From: an uncultured Eubacteriales bacterium
GTDB lineage: Bacteria; Bacillota; Clostridia; Oscillospirales; Butyricicoccaceae
Assembly (NCBI GenBank): GCA_910579575.1
Contig: CAJTUM010000010.1
Span: 1 to 64,000 of the forward strand
Length of the DNA stretch: 64,000 bases
Direction: 5' to 3'
In this document: positions 24,345-32,265 of the stretch, one piece after another
Numbering within the stretch: position 1 is the first letter of the stretch
How the letters are laid out: each line of letters opens with the position of its first letter
Position numbers and translations under genes: made by a program
Notes under the pieces: model-generated
What the model was told of the DNA's origin: nothing
What the model saw: the letters and a program-made list of their open reading frames with translations, nothing else
The model's database searches: none

Positions 24345-24614
24345 ATGAAACTGTTTAAGTATGCCAATGGATTTTGCAAAGAAACTACCTGGAAAGACAT
24401 GGCTTTGCTGAAATTTTGCCTGTGTGCGGTAGGGCTGATGCTGGGGCTTTGCGTGCCCGAAGAAAAGAAACGCTCTGGTTTGTTGGCCGCTGCGGTTGTT
24501 TTTGCCCTGACTTATCCGTTGTTGATGGTCCGGTTTCTCCAATCTGTCCTGCGTCAGCGCCGTTGGGAGCGGCGGTTGGAAGAAGAGCCTATGTATTATG
24601 GAATGGAGGATTAA
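24345..24614 (+). CDS. Small two-helix membrane protein
   Basis: 89 aa with two membrane helices (about 23-38 and 46-66) separated by PEEKKRSG, and a charged C-terminus. The N-terminus KLFKYANGFCKETTWKDMALLK is of a type common in Clostridia. I recall similar proteins being labelled as phosphate transporter permease, but nothing in the sequence supports a transport function. AAGGAG lies 9 nt before the ATG. Monocistronic, with promoter and terminator. Confidence 0.65.
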   Translation: MKLFKYANGFCKETTWKDMALLKFCLCAVGLMLGLCVPEEKKRSGLLAAAVVFALTYPLLMVRFLQSVLRQRRWERRLEEEPMYYGMED

Positions 24615-24647
24615 GGCGCAGGCGCAATAGCCGAATAATTTGTGGAA

Positions 24648-24673
24648 CAAGCGCCTGAGGGCGCTTGTTTTTT
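24648..24673 (+). terminator. Terminator
   Basis: CAAGCGCC TGAG GGCGCTTG followed by TTTTTT. Confidence 0.9.
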
Positions 24674-24875
24674 GTAGTTGATCGAAAGCGCCAGGGCCTG
24701 ATGGGGCAGGACGTTGGGAATCTTGACGTTTGCCGCCCCAAGAGACTGGCGCTCTTCAGTTTTTTGGGCTTCCCCAAAGTATTGCTTTGAAATAAATTGT
24801 AAGTTTATCTCCTGACGATTTGTTCAAATGAAGTCAAAAAACAGAGATTTTTTGGGAGAGAAAGGGGCGAAAAGA

Positions 24876-25835
24876 ATGCCGCAGCAAAGTTGGCGTTTGG
24901 CCGATGGGCCGGCGCTTCGTATTATCAGTGAAGTAAAAAAAGAAGTGGTGGGAAAAGATCGGGAAATTGTTAAAACATTACTTGCTATTCTATCCAAAGG
25001 GCATGTTTTATTAGAAGATATTCCGGGAGTGGGCAAAACCACCATGGCTTTGGCCTTTTCTCGGGTCTTGGGGTTGGAGTATAAGCGGATGCAGTGCAAT
25101 CCAGACGTAACGCCCTCGGATATTGTAGGATTTTCTGTCTATGATAGACAGCGGGATCAGCTGGAATACAAGCCTGGCGCCGTGATCTGCAATTTGTTTT
25201 TGGCCGACGAAATCAACCGGGCCTCCAGCCGGAGCCAGGCCGCCCTATTGGAGGCTATGGAAGAGGGCGCTGTAACGGTGGACGGCCAAACTCATCCAAT
25301 TCCCAAGCCCTTTATTGTCATTGCCACACAGAATCCCACAGGTTCTTCTGGCACGCAGCTTTTGCCGGATTCCCAGCTGGACCGCTTTATGGTTCGTTTT
25401 TCTCTGGGATATCCTGCCCCTCAGGAGGAGCTTGAGTTGCTGCGCCGCAAACATGGCGCTGCCGCCGGTCTTCGAGCAGAGCAGGCGGCGGACGGGACCG
25501 CTATTTTGCAAATGCAGCGGGAGATAGAACAGGTGTATCTCAGCGATGAACTGTATGATTATATCATTCGGTTGGTGGGCGCTACCCGTAATCACCCGCT
25601 GATCGCCCAGGGAGGCAGCCCCCGGGCCGCTATCGCCGTTACCCGCTTGGCTCAAGCGTTGGCTTGGGTGCAAGGTCGGGATTATGCCGTTCCTCAGGAC
25701 GCGGCGCAGCTGTTTCAGGACGCGGTGGGGCATCGGCTGATTTTATCCCCTCGAGCCAGGGCGGAGGGAGTCGCGGCGGCTTCTCTGCTGGAGGACGTCC
25801 TGCGACAGACGCCTCAGCCCCGGTTGAGGGCATAG
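24876..25835 (+). CDS. MoxR-family AAA+ ATPase
   Basis: 319 aa from ATG 24876 (GAAAGGGGCG upstream); an ATG at 24828 would add 16 residues without a binding site. Walker A EDIPGVGKTTMA (about 43-54), Walker B NLFLADEINRA (about 105-115), sensor 1 FIVIATQNP, sensor 2 GGSPRAAIAV. MoxR ATPases act as chaperones that help assemble or activate partner complexes. It is the first gene of a MoxR-DUF58-transglutaminase operon, a common set whose substrate is not known here. Confidence 0.92.
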   Translation: MPQQSWRLADGPALRIISEVKKEVVGKDREIVKTLLAILSKGHVLLEDIPGVGKTTMALAFSRVLGLEYKRMQCNPDVTPSDIVGFSVYDRQRDQLEYKPGAVICNLFLADEINRASSRSQAALLEAMEEGAVTVDGQTHPIPKPFIVIATQNPTGSSGTQLLPDSQLDRFMVRFSLGYPAPQEELELLRRKHGAAAGLRAEQAADGTAILQMQREIEQVYLSDELYDYIIRLVGATRNHPLIAQGGSPRAAIAVTRLAQALAWVQGRDYAVPQDAAQLFQDAVGHRLILSPRARAEGVAAASLLEDVLRQTPQPRLRA

Positions 25836-25837
25836 AG

Positions 25838-26842
25838 ATGCTGGGCGCCTGGGTTGGGTACTTGCTGTTGTTGGCGTCCGCCGCCCTGTTTTATGTGCTG
25901 TTCACAGGTTGGCTGGGGGGATATTTGCTGGCCCTGGTTCTATTGCTTCCGGCGGCCAGCTTGGCCGTTAGCTTGCCAGCCGCTTTGAGCCTTCGTTTTC
26001 AGCTGTCCATTCACCCTGAGGCGGAGGGGGAGGACGGTCGCTTTCTATTGGAATTGAATGTGCGAAATAAATTGCGGTTGCCTCTCCGTAGACTGGCTTT
26101 TCGGTTGCAGGTGGAAAATTTGTTTAGCGGTCAAAAAGGGGAACGGCGGGGCCAAACAGCGTTAGGATGCGGCGACTGGCGGGACAGCGTCCCCTTTGCG
26201 ATGAAAGATTGCGGCGTGGCTCAAGGCAGGCTTCGGTTTTTACGGGCCTATGATTGCTTGGGCCTGTTTCCGATCCCGCTGAAACAACCAAAGCCGGCTC
26301 GGGAGCTGGTATGGCCCCGGCCGGCGGATCTTCCTGTCGGCATAGAAGCGTTGGCGGCGGGCTTGGAGGAAACCGACAGAAATCGGGGCGGCGGGCCGGA
26401 GGAATACAGTCTGCGGGATTACCAGCCGGGAGATCCGTTGCGCAGCATTCATTGGAAGGTTTCTTCCAAGTTGGACCGGCTGACAATTCGCCAGCCGGAG
26501 GGAGGGGAACGGCCTGAACCTGTGCTGCTGTTTGAGCTGTGGGGGACAATGGAACGGCTCAATCGCCTGCTGGACCAGCTGGGGGCCTGCTGTGAATGGC
26601 TGTGGGAGCGGGGAATCGCCTGTCGTTTGATCTGGGCCGGCGGGCCGGAAGGACGGCAGATTTTTGAATATCGGGCGGAAAGCCCGGAGGATTGGCAGGC
26701 TTTCTTGTGGCAGGTCTGCGCGCAGCCCGCCGCGCCGGACGGTTTGGCGGCGTCGCTGCTTGCAGCGGAAGAAGGACGACGTTTGGATGAAAATTGCACG
26801 CTCTATCTGGACGGATTGGAACCGAAGGAGGACAAGCCATGA
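25838..26842 (+). CDS. DUF58 domain protein
   Basis: 334 aa from ATG 25838, two nt after the MoxR stop; the frame upstream is read-through of the MoxR gene. Two membrane helices at the N-terminus (about 5-48) and a cytoplasmic part with the DUF58 motif EYSLRDYQPGDPLRSIHWK (about 188-206), similar to a von Willebrand A-like fold. Ends in a 4-nt ATGA overlap with the next gene. Confidence 0.88.
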   Translation: MLGAWVGYLLLLASAALFYVLFTGWLGGYLLALVLLLPAASLAVSLPAALSLRFQLSIHPEAEGEDGRFLLELNVRNKLRLPLRRLAFRLQVENLFSGQKGERRGQTALGCGDWRDSVPFAMKDCGVAQGRLRFLRAYDCLGLFPIPLKQPKPARELVWPRPADLPVGIEALAAGLEETDRNRGGGPEEYSLRDYQPGDPLRSIHWKVSSKLDRLTIRQPEGGERPEPVLLFELWGTMERLNRLLDQLGACCEWLWERGIACRLIWAGGPEGRQIFEYRAESPEDWQAFLWQVCAQPAAPDGLAASLLAAEEGRRLDENCTLYLDGLEPKEDKP

Positions 26843-29028
26843 AAAAGCGGTTGATCCAGGGGACGCTTCGAGGCAGCTTTGATTTGTGCGTCGTTTTAGC
26901 CGCCTTGCTGGGCGCGCTGTTTTGCTTTCTGGATCTGGTAGAAGCGCCGGTGGACAAGCAGGCCATTGGATTTTGCGCTTGTCTGTGGGCGCTGCTTTGC
27001 TTACCGGTCTTTTGGTTCAGCCGTCGTCCAGGTCTGTGGGTCTGGGTCTTGTTGGCTCTTTATGGCGGCGCTGTGTATTATTATTTAGAAAATTTTGTTC
27101 GAGGCGCAGTAACGGTGGGCTGCGACCTTTCCCAGGTTTATGCCAAAACTTTGCCCGGCGCCGTGGCCTATTATCCCTTGGAGCGGATGGAGGCCAGCCA
27201 GGCAATTGCCTGCTCTACGCTCTTCTTGAAGTTGGCGTCGGCGCCGGCGGCTTTGGCTTTGGCTTGGACTGCCGCCCGGCGGCACAGCTTTTTTGGAGTT
27301 TTTATTCTGACGGCTCCGACTGTTCTGGCTTCGGCTGTTATTCTGCGGACGCCGCCGGTTTTGCCGCTGCTGGCTTTGATCGCCTGCTGGGCGGTGTTGG
27401 CCTTGGCCGGCGGCGGCGGTCGTCATGGGCCGGCTTCGGCGGCGAAAGTCGGCTGGCTGGCCGCGGCGCCGGCGGCGCTGGTTCTGCTGCTGGCCGCTTG
27501 GTTGGCGCCGATGAACGGCTCTTATCAGCGGCCTGCCCGAGTGGAAGCCGCTCGGCTTTGGCTGCACAGTTTGGGGCAGAGCGGCGCCGAAAACGGCCAG
27601 ATTTCCGGTCCTGCGCCGGCTATCGCCACTGGACAAACGCGGCTGGATACTGCCGGCGACCTGCATTTTCGCGGATATACCGCCCTGCGACTCTACAGCG
27701 AACGACAAGAAAAGACCTATCTGCGGGGCTTTGCCGCCGAAAAATACACCGGAGCCAGCTGGCGGCAGGCCTATACGGTCGATTACCAAAACGCTCTGGA
27801 CGGGGCGGATTTTGACCCGTTGAATCTGTTGGCAGACGTGACGCAGAGCAATTTCCCAACGCAGAGCGCCTATCAGATGATTGTGGAGCAGCTGCAGCCC
27901 AGCGGCGCCTATTTGTACACGCCCTATGGTCTGGTCACGCGTCCAGAGGAAATTGAGGGCGCCTATTTGGTGCGGGACGGTTATATTCAAATGGACGACA
28001 GAGGCCAAGGGCGGTATTTATTGAAGGCTGTTTCTGTTCCGCCTCTGGGCCAGTCCATGCAAACGCCCAACCGCTTGGAAGAGGCGGAAAGGCGGTATCG
28101 GCAGTTCGTCTATGATAATTGTCTGCAAGTGCCAGAGAATCTGGCGCCTGTTTTGGAGGAGATCGCTCGGCAGGAGGGAATTCCTCATGCAGACGAAAGT
28201 TCTTGGTATGAAGCGGCGGATAAAACGGCGGATTATGTTCGGCAGGCGGCTCGCTATGATCCTGCGCCGGGCCGGTTGCCCAGAGGTTGGGATTACACAG
28301 AATATTTCCTCACCCAAAGTAAGGCCGGGTATTGTATGCACTTCGCCACCGCCGGCGTCATGCTGCTGCGCAGTCGAGGCGTTCCCGCCCGCTATGCCGA
28401 AGGGTATTTGGTCAACGACGCCGATTTTGCCTCGGACGGTTGGGCCGACGTAAAGGACAGCCGAGCCCATGCTTGGGCAGAAATTTATGTGGACGGCGTG
28501 GGATGGGTTCCGTTGGAGATGACGCCCGGCTACGGCGGCGGGCCTTTGGCTCCAGAGGAGCCTGAAGCGGCAGAGGAGGAGCAGCCGGATCAGCCTCAAC
28601 TGGAAGAGCCGGAAGAACAGCCGACAGAGCTGGAACAGCAGCCCCCAGAAGCGGAAGAAGGTCAAACGCTTGGACAAAAGCCGACTGGCCGGCTGATTTG
28701 GTTTGGAGCGGCCGCTTTCGCGTTGGCTCTGGCGCTGGCCGCCCGACCCGCTTTGGCTCGTTGCTGGCGGCGGCGAAAGTTTCAAACCAAAGACCCAAAT
28801 CGGCGCGTTTTGGAGCTCTACCGCCGCGTTCAGAAGCTGACGCCTTATTGCGCGCCGCCAGATTGCGTGGAGGAACTGGCTCTGAAAGCTCGGTTTAGCC
28901 GGTATGGATTGACGGAGGAAGAGGCAGAGCGGGCTCAATTGGCTGCGGAAAGCATGGCGGAACAAATTTGGCGGCAAAGCGGCCGATGGCGGCGCTTTGT
29001 TTTGCGCTGGCTGCGGGCTTTGTTATGA
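26839..29028 (+). CDS. TgpA-type membrane transglutaminase-like protein
   Basis: 729 aa. Several N-terminal helices (about 12-230), an extracellular transglutaminase core with Cys in AGYCMHFATAG (about 497), His in DSRAHAWAEIYV (about 538) and acidic residue in PLEMTPG, a Pro/Glu-rich linker (EEPEAAEEEQPDQPQ...), one C-terminal helix (about 615-634) and a cytoplasmic DUF4129-like tail. Likely modifies or cleaves surface protein substrates together with the MoxR and DUF58 proteins. Substrate unknown. Confidence 0.9.
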   Translation: MKKRLIQGTLRGSFDLCVVLAALLGALFCFLDLVEAPVDKQAIGFCACLWALLCLPVFWFSRRPGLWVWVLLALYGGAVYYYLENFVRGAVTVGCDLSQVYAKTLPGAVAYYPLERMEASQAIACSTLFLKLASAPAALALAWTAARRHSFFGVFILTAPTVLASAVILRTPPVLPLLALIACWAVLALAGGGGRHGPASAAKVGWLAAAPAALVLLLAAWLAPMNGSYQRPARVEAARLWLHSLGQSGAENGQISGPAPAIATGQTRLDTAGDLHFRGYTALRLYSERQEKTYLRGFAAEKYTGASWRQAYTVDYQNALDGADFDPLNLLADVTQSNFPTQSAYQMIVEQLQPSGAYLYTPYGLVTRPEEIEGAYLVRDGYIQMDDRGQGRYLLKAVSVPPLGQSMQTPNRLEEAERRYRQFVYDNCLQVPENLAPVLEEIARQEGIPHADESSWYEAADKTADYVRQAARYDPAPGRLPRGWDYTEYFLTQSKAGYCMHFATAGVMLLRSRGVPARYAEGYLVNDADFASDGWADVKDSRAHAWAEIYVDGVGWVPLEMTPGYGGGPLAPEEPEAAEEEQPDQPQLEEPEEQPTELEQQPPEAEEGQTLGQKPTGRLIWFGAAAFALALALAARPALARCWRRRKFQTKDPNRRVLELYRRVQKLTPYCAPPDCVEELALKARFSRYGLTEEEAERAQLAAESMAEQIWRQSGRWRRFVLRWLRALL

Positions 29029-29046
29029 AAAGGAGGCGTTAGAAAA

Positions 29047-29259
29047 CTGGAAAATTCAATTTTTTCCACAGAACAGCTGTCTCAGGCTCGTCGGCAGATC
29101 GATTCCATTCTGCATAAGCTGCGGGAAACTGTCAAGACTTTGGAGGGCAAGGAACAGCCGGCTCGTTATCGCTCTCAGATTACCCTGGCTCGGCGGCGCA
29201 TCGAAGCTCTGGAAATTGCCAACCTGTTGATTGAAGATCAGATGAGGCGAGAGCAGTAA
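29047..29259 (+). CDS. 70-aa coiled-coil protein, apparent CTG start
   Basis: The frame from 29029 to 29259 is open and reads like a real helical protein (...STEQLSQARRQIDSILHK..., ...RYRSQITLARRRIEALE...). It has no in-frame ATG, GTG or TTG before the conserved region; the only codon at a workable distance (10 nt) from the perfect AGGAGG (29031-29036) is CTG at 29047. It follows the transglutaminase gene by 18 nt and is followed by a terminator, so it looks like the last gene of that operon. I recall similar short proteins in Clostridia; function unknown. It would be missed by callers that need a standard start. Confidence 0.55.
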   Translation: MENSIFSTEQLSQARRQIDSILHKLRETVKTLEGKEQPARYRSQITLARRRIEALEIANLLIEDQMRREQ

Positions 29260-29263
29260 AAAA

Positions 29264-29291
29264 AAATAACCGCTTTACGCGGTTATTTTTT
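29264..29291. terminator. Bidirectional terminator
   Basis: AAATAACCGC TTTAC GCGGTTATTT flanked by A-run and T-run; serves the operon on the plus strand and the FlxA-like gene on the minus strand. Confidence 0.85.
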
Positions 29292-29297
29292 AATCGC

Positions 29298-29702
29298 TTA
29301 TTCGGGCTCAAACGGGGAAAGGAGGAAGGAATAACCTCCGTTTTTTTCGGGACGGATTTGATACAAACCAGGAGATGGAATAGACGTTTCCGGCTGATAA
29401 CGATCGAAACGCCGATGGGAACTCTGAGCCGCCGCTTCTGCCGTCTGAAGCGGTTCCGAGACTCTTGTCGTTTTCAGCTGGGTTTGAATTTCCTTCAGCG
29501 CGTCTTGAATCTGCTGTTGACGGGCGGAAGAGGCCGCCGCTGCGTCTGTGCCGGCAGATTTCAGCAAAATAAGCTCCTCTTGCAGCTGCTGACGCTTTGT
29601 TTCCAAGCGTTCCGCCTTTTCTGGGCTTTTCGTTTGGGGCAAGGAGGGGGCGAAACGGCTGACGGTTTGGTTCAAAAAATCGGGGAGACGATTGGCAATC
29701 AT
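29298..29702 (-). CDS. FlxA-like coiled-coil protein
   Basis: 134 aa from ATG 29702 (GAGG 8 nt upstream); a longer frame from 29732 lacks a binding site. Residues about 30-85 form a coiled coil (KAERLETKRQQLQEELILLK, QQQIQDALKEIQTQLK) with a short Ala/Ser break, as in FlxA-like proteins. The C-terminus has RRFDRYQPE and a beta-like end. Function unknown. Confidence 0.6.
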   Translation of the reverse strand: MIANRLPDFLNQTVSRFAPSLPQTKSPEKAERLETKRQQLQEELILLKSAGTDAAAASSARQQQIQDALKEIQTQLKTTRVSEPLQTAEAAAQSSHRRFDRYQPETSIPSPGLYQIRPEKNGGYSFLLSPFEPE

Positions 29703-29790
29703 CCAAATTCCTCGCTTTCTTATGAAGATCAATCCACTTTTCTATATATTATCGGCCCAAAACAGAAAAAAATAACGCTTTTATCGATTT

Positions 29791-30576
29791 TTAGCGAGAA
29801 GGAGGCAAAAAAAGCGGAGCGGACGGTTCGGATTGGAATTCCGTCATATCGCCCCAGTAACGCTGAGGCATATGGCTTCGGCGGGCCTGCGGGTTTTCTC
29901 TGTTTTGAATGGAAAGCGTTTGGTAAAATTGCCGCCACAGAGCGCGAATCTGCCGTTCTTCTTGGCCGGGGCCAGGCAACTCCGCCTCTTCCAGCGGGAT
30001 AATTTGAGCTTGGCCAGGCCGGTGCGTCAAAGCCATTTGATGGGTTTTATCGTAAATCATAAACGTTTCGGCGTTGAATCGCTGGCAGAAATGGTCCGCC
30101 AGCAAGGGAAGCACTTGATTTTTGGGATGAATCACCGCTGTTAAAGCGCCGTTGCAATCGGAAAAACGGACAAATCCGGTGAATAGATGAGCCTCGTGTT
30201 TGGCTCGCTGGGCCGCTTGCCAAAGAGAACGCAGAGGCTCTTTGGCAATACCCTTCATGACGGCAGGCCCTTGGGCGAAGCCCTGCCGCAGAAAAGCCAG
30301 CAAAAGCAGCTCTTTTTCCGGCAGATCGGATAAAAAGGCGCATTGCAGCAGCTCCAGGGCTTCTGAGCCGATTTTAACGGGCACGGCGTTCCGCACGCGC
30401 TCTGCCTGCTCTGGTTGGGTTTCAATCAGCCGGGTTTCAAATAACAGGGATTGGGCCTCGTCTTGAGACAAAATCATCTGGGGATCTTCTTTTTGGGCAA
30501 AAGCCTGAAAAACGCAGCACAAAAAGCCGTAGAAACTGCCGTCGTAAAGATAAACTATATTTGCCCAACGACGCAT
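29791..30576 (-). CDS. Uracil-DNA-glycosylase-like DNA metabolism protein (TIGR03915 type)
   Basis: 261 aa from ATG 30576, with GGAGG 8 nt upstream. It opens VYLYDGSFYGFLCCVF, the signature of this family, and contains FVRFSDCNGALTAVIHPKNQVLPLLADHF (described by its start at about 138), HFCQRFN and MIYDKTHQMAL. The family is always paired with the radical SAM protein of the next gene, whose stop it overlaps by 22 nt. The pair is annotated as DNA modification or repair; the exact chemistry is unknown. Confidence 0.82.
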   Translation of the reverse strand: MRRWANIVYLYDGSFYGFLCCVFQAFAQKEDPQMILSQDEAQSLLFETRLIETQPEQAERVRNAVPVKIGSEALELLQCAFLSDLPEKELLLLAFLRQGFAQGPAVMKGIAKEPLRSLWQAAQRAKHEAHLFTGFVRFSDCNGALTAVIHPKNQVLPLLADHFCQRFNAETFMIYDKTHQMALTHRPGQAQIIPLEEAELPGPGQEERQIRALWRQFYQTLSIQNRENPQARRSHMPQRYWGDMTEFQSEPSAPLFLPPSR

Positions 30577-31865
30577 TGCCGCGCCTCCTCTCTGGTAAGT
30601 CGTTCTGGCGGGTCGAACAGGGAAAGCTGTCGGCATTCGTTCTCCGCCCATCTGTCCCGAGCCTGCCGAGAGAGCAGCGCCTCCAGAACCAGATCGGGCT
30701 CCAGCGCGGCGCCTGGCGTCCGTTTTCCTCGGCAGGTGATGAAATATTTGGCTCGTTTCAAAACGACGCCCAATTTTTTTAGATCCCCAAAACCCAGCGA
30801 TCCCGCTCGGCGGGCCGTCGCAATGCGCCGGGCGGAGCGGACGCCTACGCCTGGTATGCGCAAAAGGATTTCATAGGGCGCTTGGTTGATTTCCACGGGA
30901 AATTGATCCATATGCCGCAGAGCCCAGCAGCATTTAGGGTCCAACAAGGGGTTGAAATTGGGCTGATTCTCGTCCAGCAGCTCGGAAGCGTCAAAACCAT
31001 AAAAGCGCAGCAGCCAATCGGCCTGATAGAGCCGGTGTTCCCGCAGCAGGGGAGGGGCTGTGTCCAGCGCAGGAAGGCGGCTGTCCTCCACTACGGGCAG
31101 ATACGCGGAAAAAAACACCCGCTTAAGCTGATATTTTTTATAAAGTCCCGCCGTCAAATTCAAAATCTGGTAGTCGGTGTCCGGCGTGGCGCCGATAATC
31201 ATCTGAGTGCTCTGGCCGGCGGGAGCGAATTTGGGAGCGCTGCGGTAGCGGACCAGATCGGTTTTGTTTTCCGCAATGCCTTCCGCCATCCGCTTCATCG
31301 GGCCCAAGATGGATTCCCGGGTTTTGTCTGGCGCAAGCAACCTCAAGGATTGCTGAGAGGGCAGCTCAATATTGACGCTGACCCGGTCGGCCAGCAAGCC
31401 CAGCCGTTGAAGCAGTCGATCGTCCGCTCCAGGGATGGCTTTTGCGTGAATGTATCCGCCGAAACCGTATTCCCGTCGGAGGATATTTAACGTTTCCAAC
31501 ATTTGTTCGCAGGCGTTATCCGGCGTGCCTGAGACAGCGGAGCTGAGAAACAATCCTTCAATATAATTGCGGCGGTAAAATTGGATGGTCAAATCTGCCA
31601 GTTCCCGAGGGGAGAAAGCGGCTCGGCGGATTTGGTTGCTGCGGCGGTTGACGCAATACCGGCAGTCATAGGCGCATACGTTGCTTTGCAGCACCTTCAG
31701 CAGCGAGACGCATCGGCCGTCGGCGGTGAAGGTATGGCAGATGCCGCAGGCGGCGGCCGAGCCCAATCTGCCGGGTTTGCCAGTTCGGTCGATTCCACTG
31801 GACGTGCAGGCCGCGTCATATTTGGCGGCGTCTGTCAATATAGTCAGTTTATCCATCAAATCCAT
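30555..31865 (-). CDS. Radical SAM DNA modification/repair protein (TIGR03916 type)
   Basis: 436 aa. Radical SAM cluster motif CAYDCRYC (about 66-73) after CGICHTF; a TIM-barrel core (GFGGYIHAKAIPGAD, RVSVNIELPS); near the C-terminus a helix-hairpin-helix (LLRIPGVGVRSARRIATARR, about 336-355) that would bind DNA. Upstream promoter carries a LexA-type SOS box. Four-partner context: overlaps the glycosylase-like gene and forms a two-gene operon. AGGAGG lies 7 nt before the ATG. Presumed to repair or modify bases by radical chemistry; not demonstrated. Confidence 0.88.
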   Translation of the reverse strand: MDLMDKLTILTDAAKYDAACTSSGIDRTGKPGRLGSAAACGICHTFTADGRCVSLLKVLQSNVCAYDCRYCVNRRSNQIRRAAFSPRELADLTIQFYRRNYIEGLFLSSAVSGTPDNACEQMLETLNILRREYGFGGYIHAKAIPGADDRLLQRLGLLADRVSVNIELPSQQSLRLLAPDKTRESILGPMKRMAEGIAENKTDLVRYRSAPKFAPAGQSTQMIIGATPDTDYQILNLTAGLYKKYQLKRVFFSAYLPVVEDSRLPALDTAPPLLREHRLYQADWLLRFYGFDASELLDENQPNFNPLLDPKCCWALRHMDQFPVEINQAPYEILLRIPGVGVRSARRIATARRAGSLGFGDLKKLGVVLKRAKYFITCRGKRTPGAALEPDLVLEALLSRQARDRWAENECRQLSLFDPPERLTREEARQCVVGQI

Positions 31866-31919
31866 GGCGAAGCCTCCTGAGAAATCGACAAAAATACAAA
31901 ACGAACGTTCTTAGTCTTT

Positions 31920-31948
31920 AGTATAACAAAAGAACGAATGTTTGTAAA
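31920..31948 (-). promoter_or_regulatory. SOS-regulated promoter of the radical SAM operon
   Basis: Minus strand -35 TTTACA (31943-31948), 17-bp spacer, -10 TATACT (31920-31925). In the spacer, plus-strand 31931-31944 AGAAC-GAAT-GTTTG matches the Firmicute LexA box CGAAC-N4-GTTCG at 8 of 10 fixed positions, where a repressor would block polymerase. A second dyad CGAACGTTCT lies at 31902-31911. Confidence 0.6.
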
Positions 31949-32265
31949 GCGGAAATTAAAGGGAACTTCTGTTTGAATTTAATTCCGACGGACCAGAGGC
32001 GTTGGCCGTTGAGCGGTCCCTATACAAATAGATGTGAAAAGCGGACCTGCGCCAAATCGCCGCGACACTCTTGCCAGATGAGGTTGAACTTGTCGGTCGT
32101 CGAAGAGAAGATATTGGAAGCAAAAAATCCGTCGATCTTTTGGCATGGCAAACGAAAAGTTTTGCAATCGCTATGGAAAAACGGCGGCAACTATGGTAAA
32201 CTCGTACTTAAGAGGCCCGCTCCCTTTCGGGCGGCAGGCGAATTGACGACAAGGAGGAAACTGCC
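31949..32265. other. Intergenic region, 317 nt
   Basis: No convincing gene on either strand. A small hairpin GCCCG CTCCCTTT CGGGC lies at about 32217-32234, and AAGGAGG serves the next gene. I see nothing else. Confidence 0.5.
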
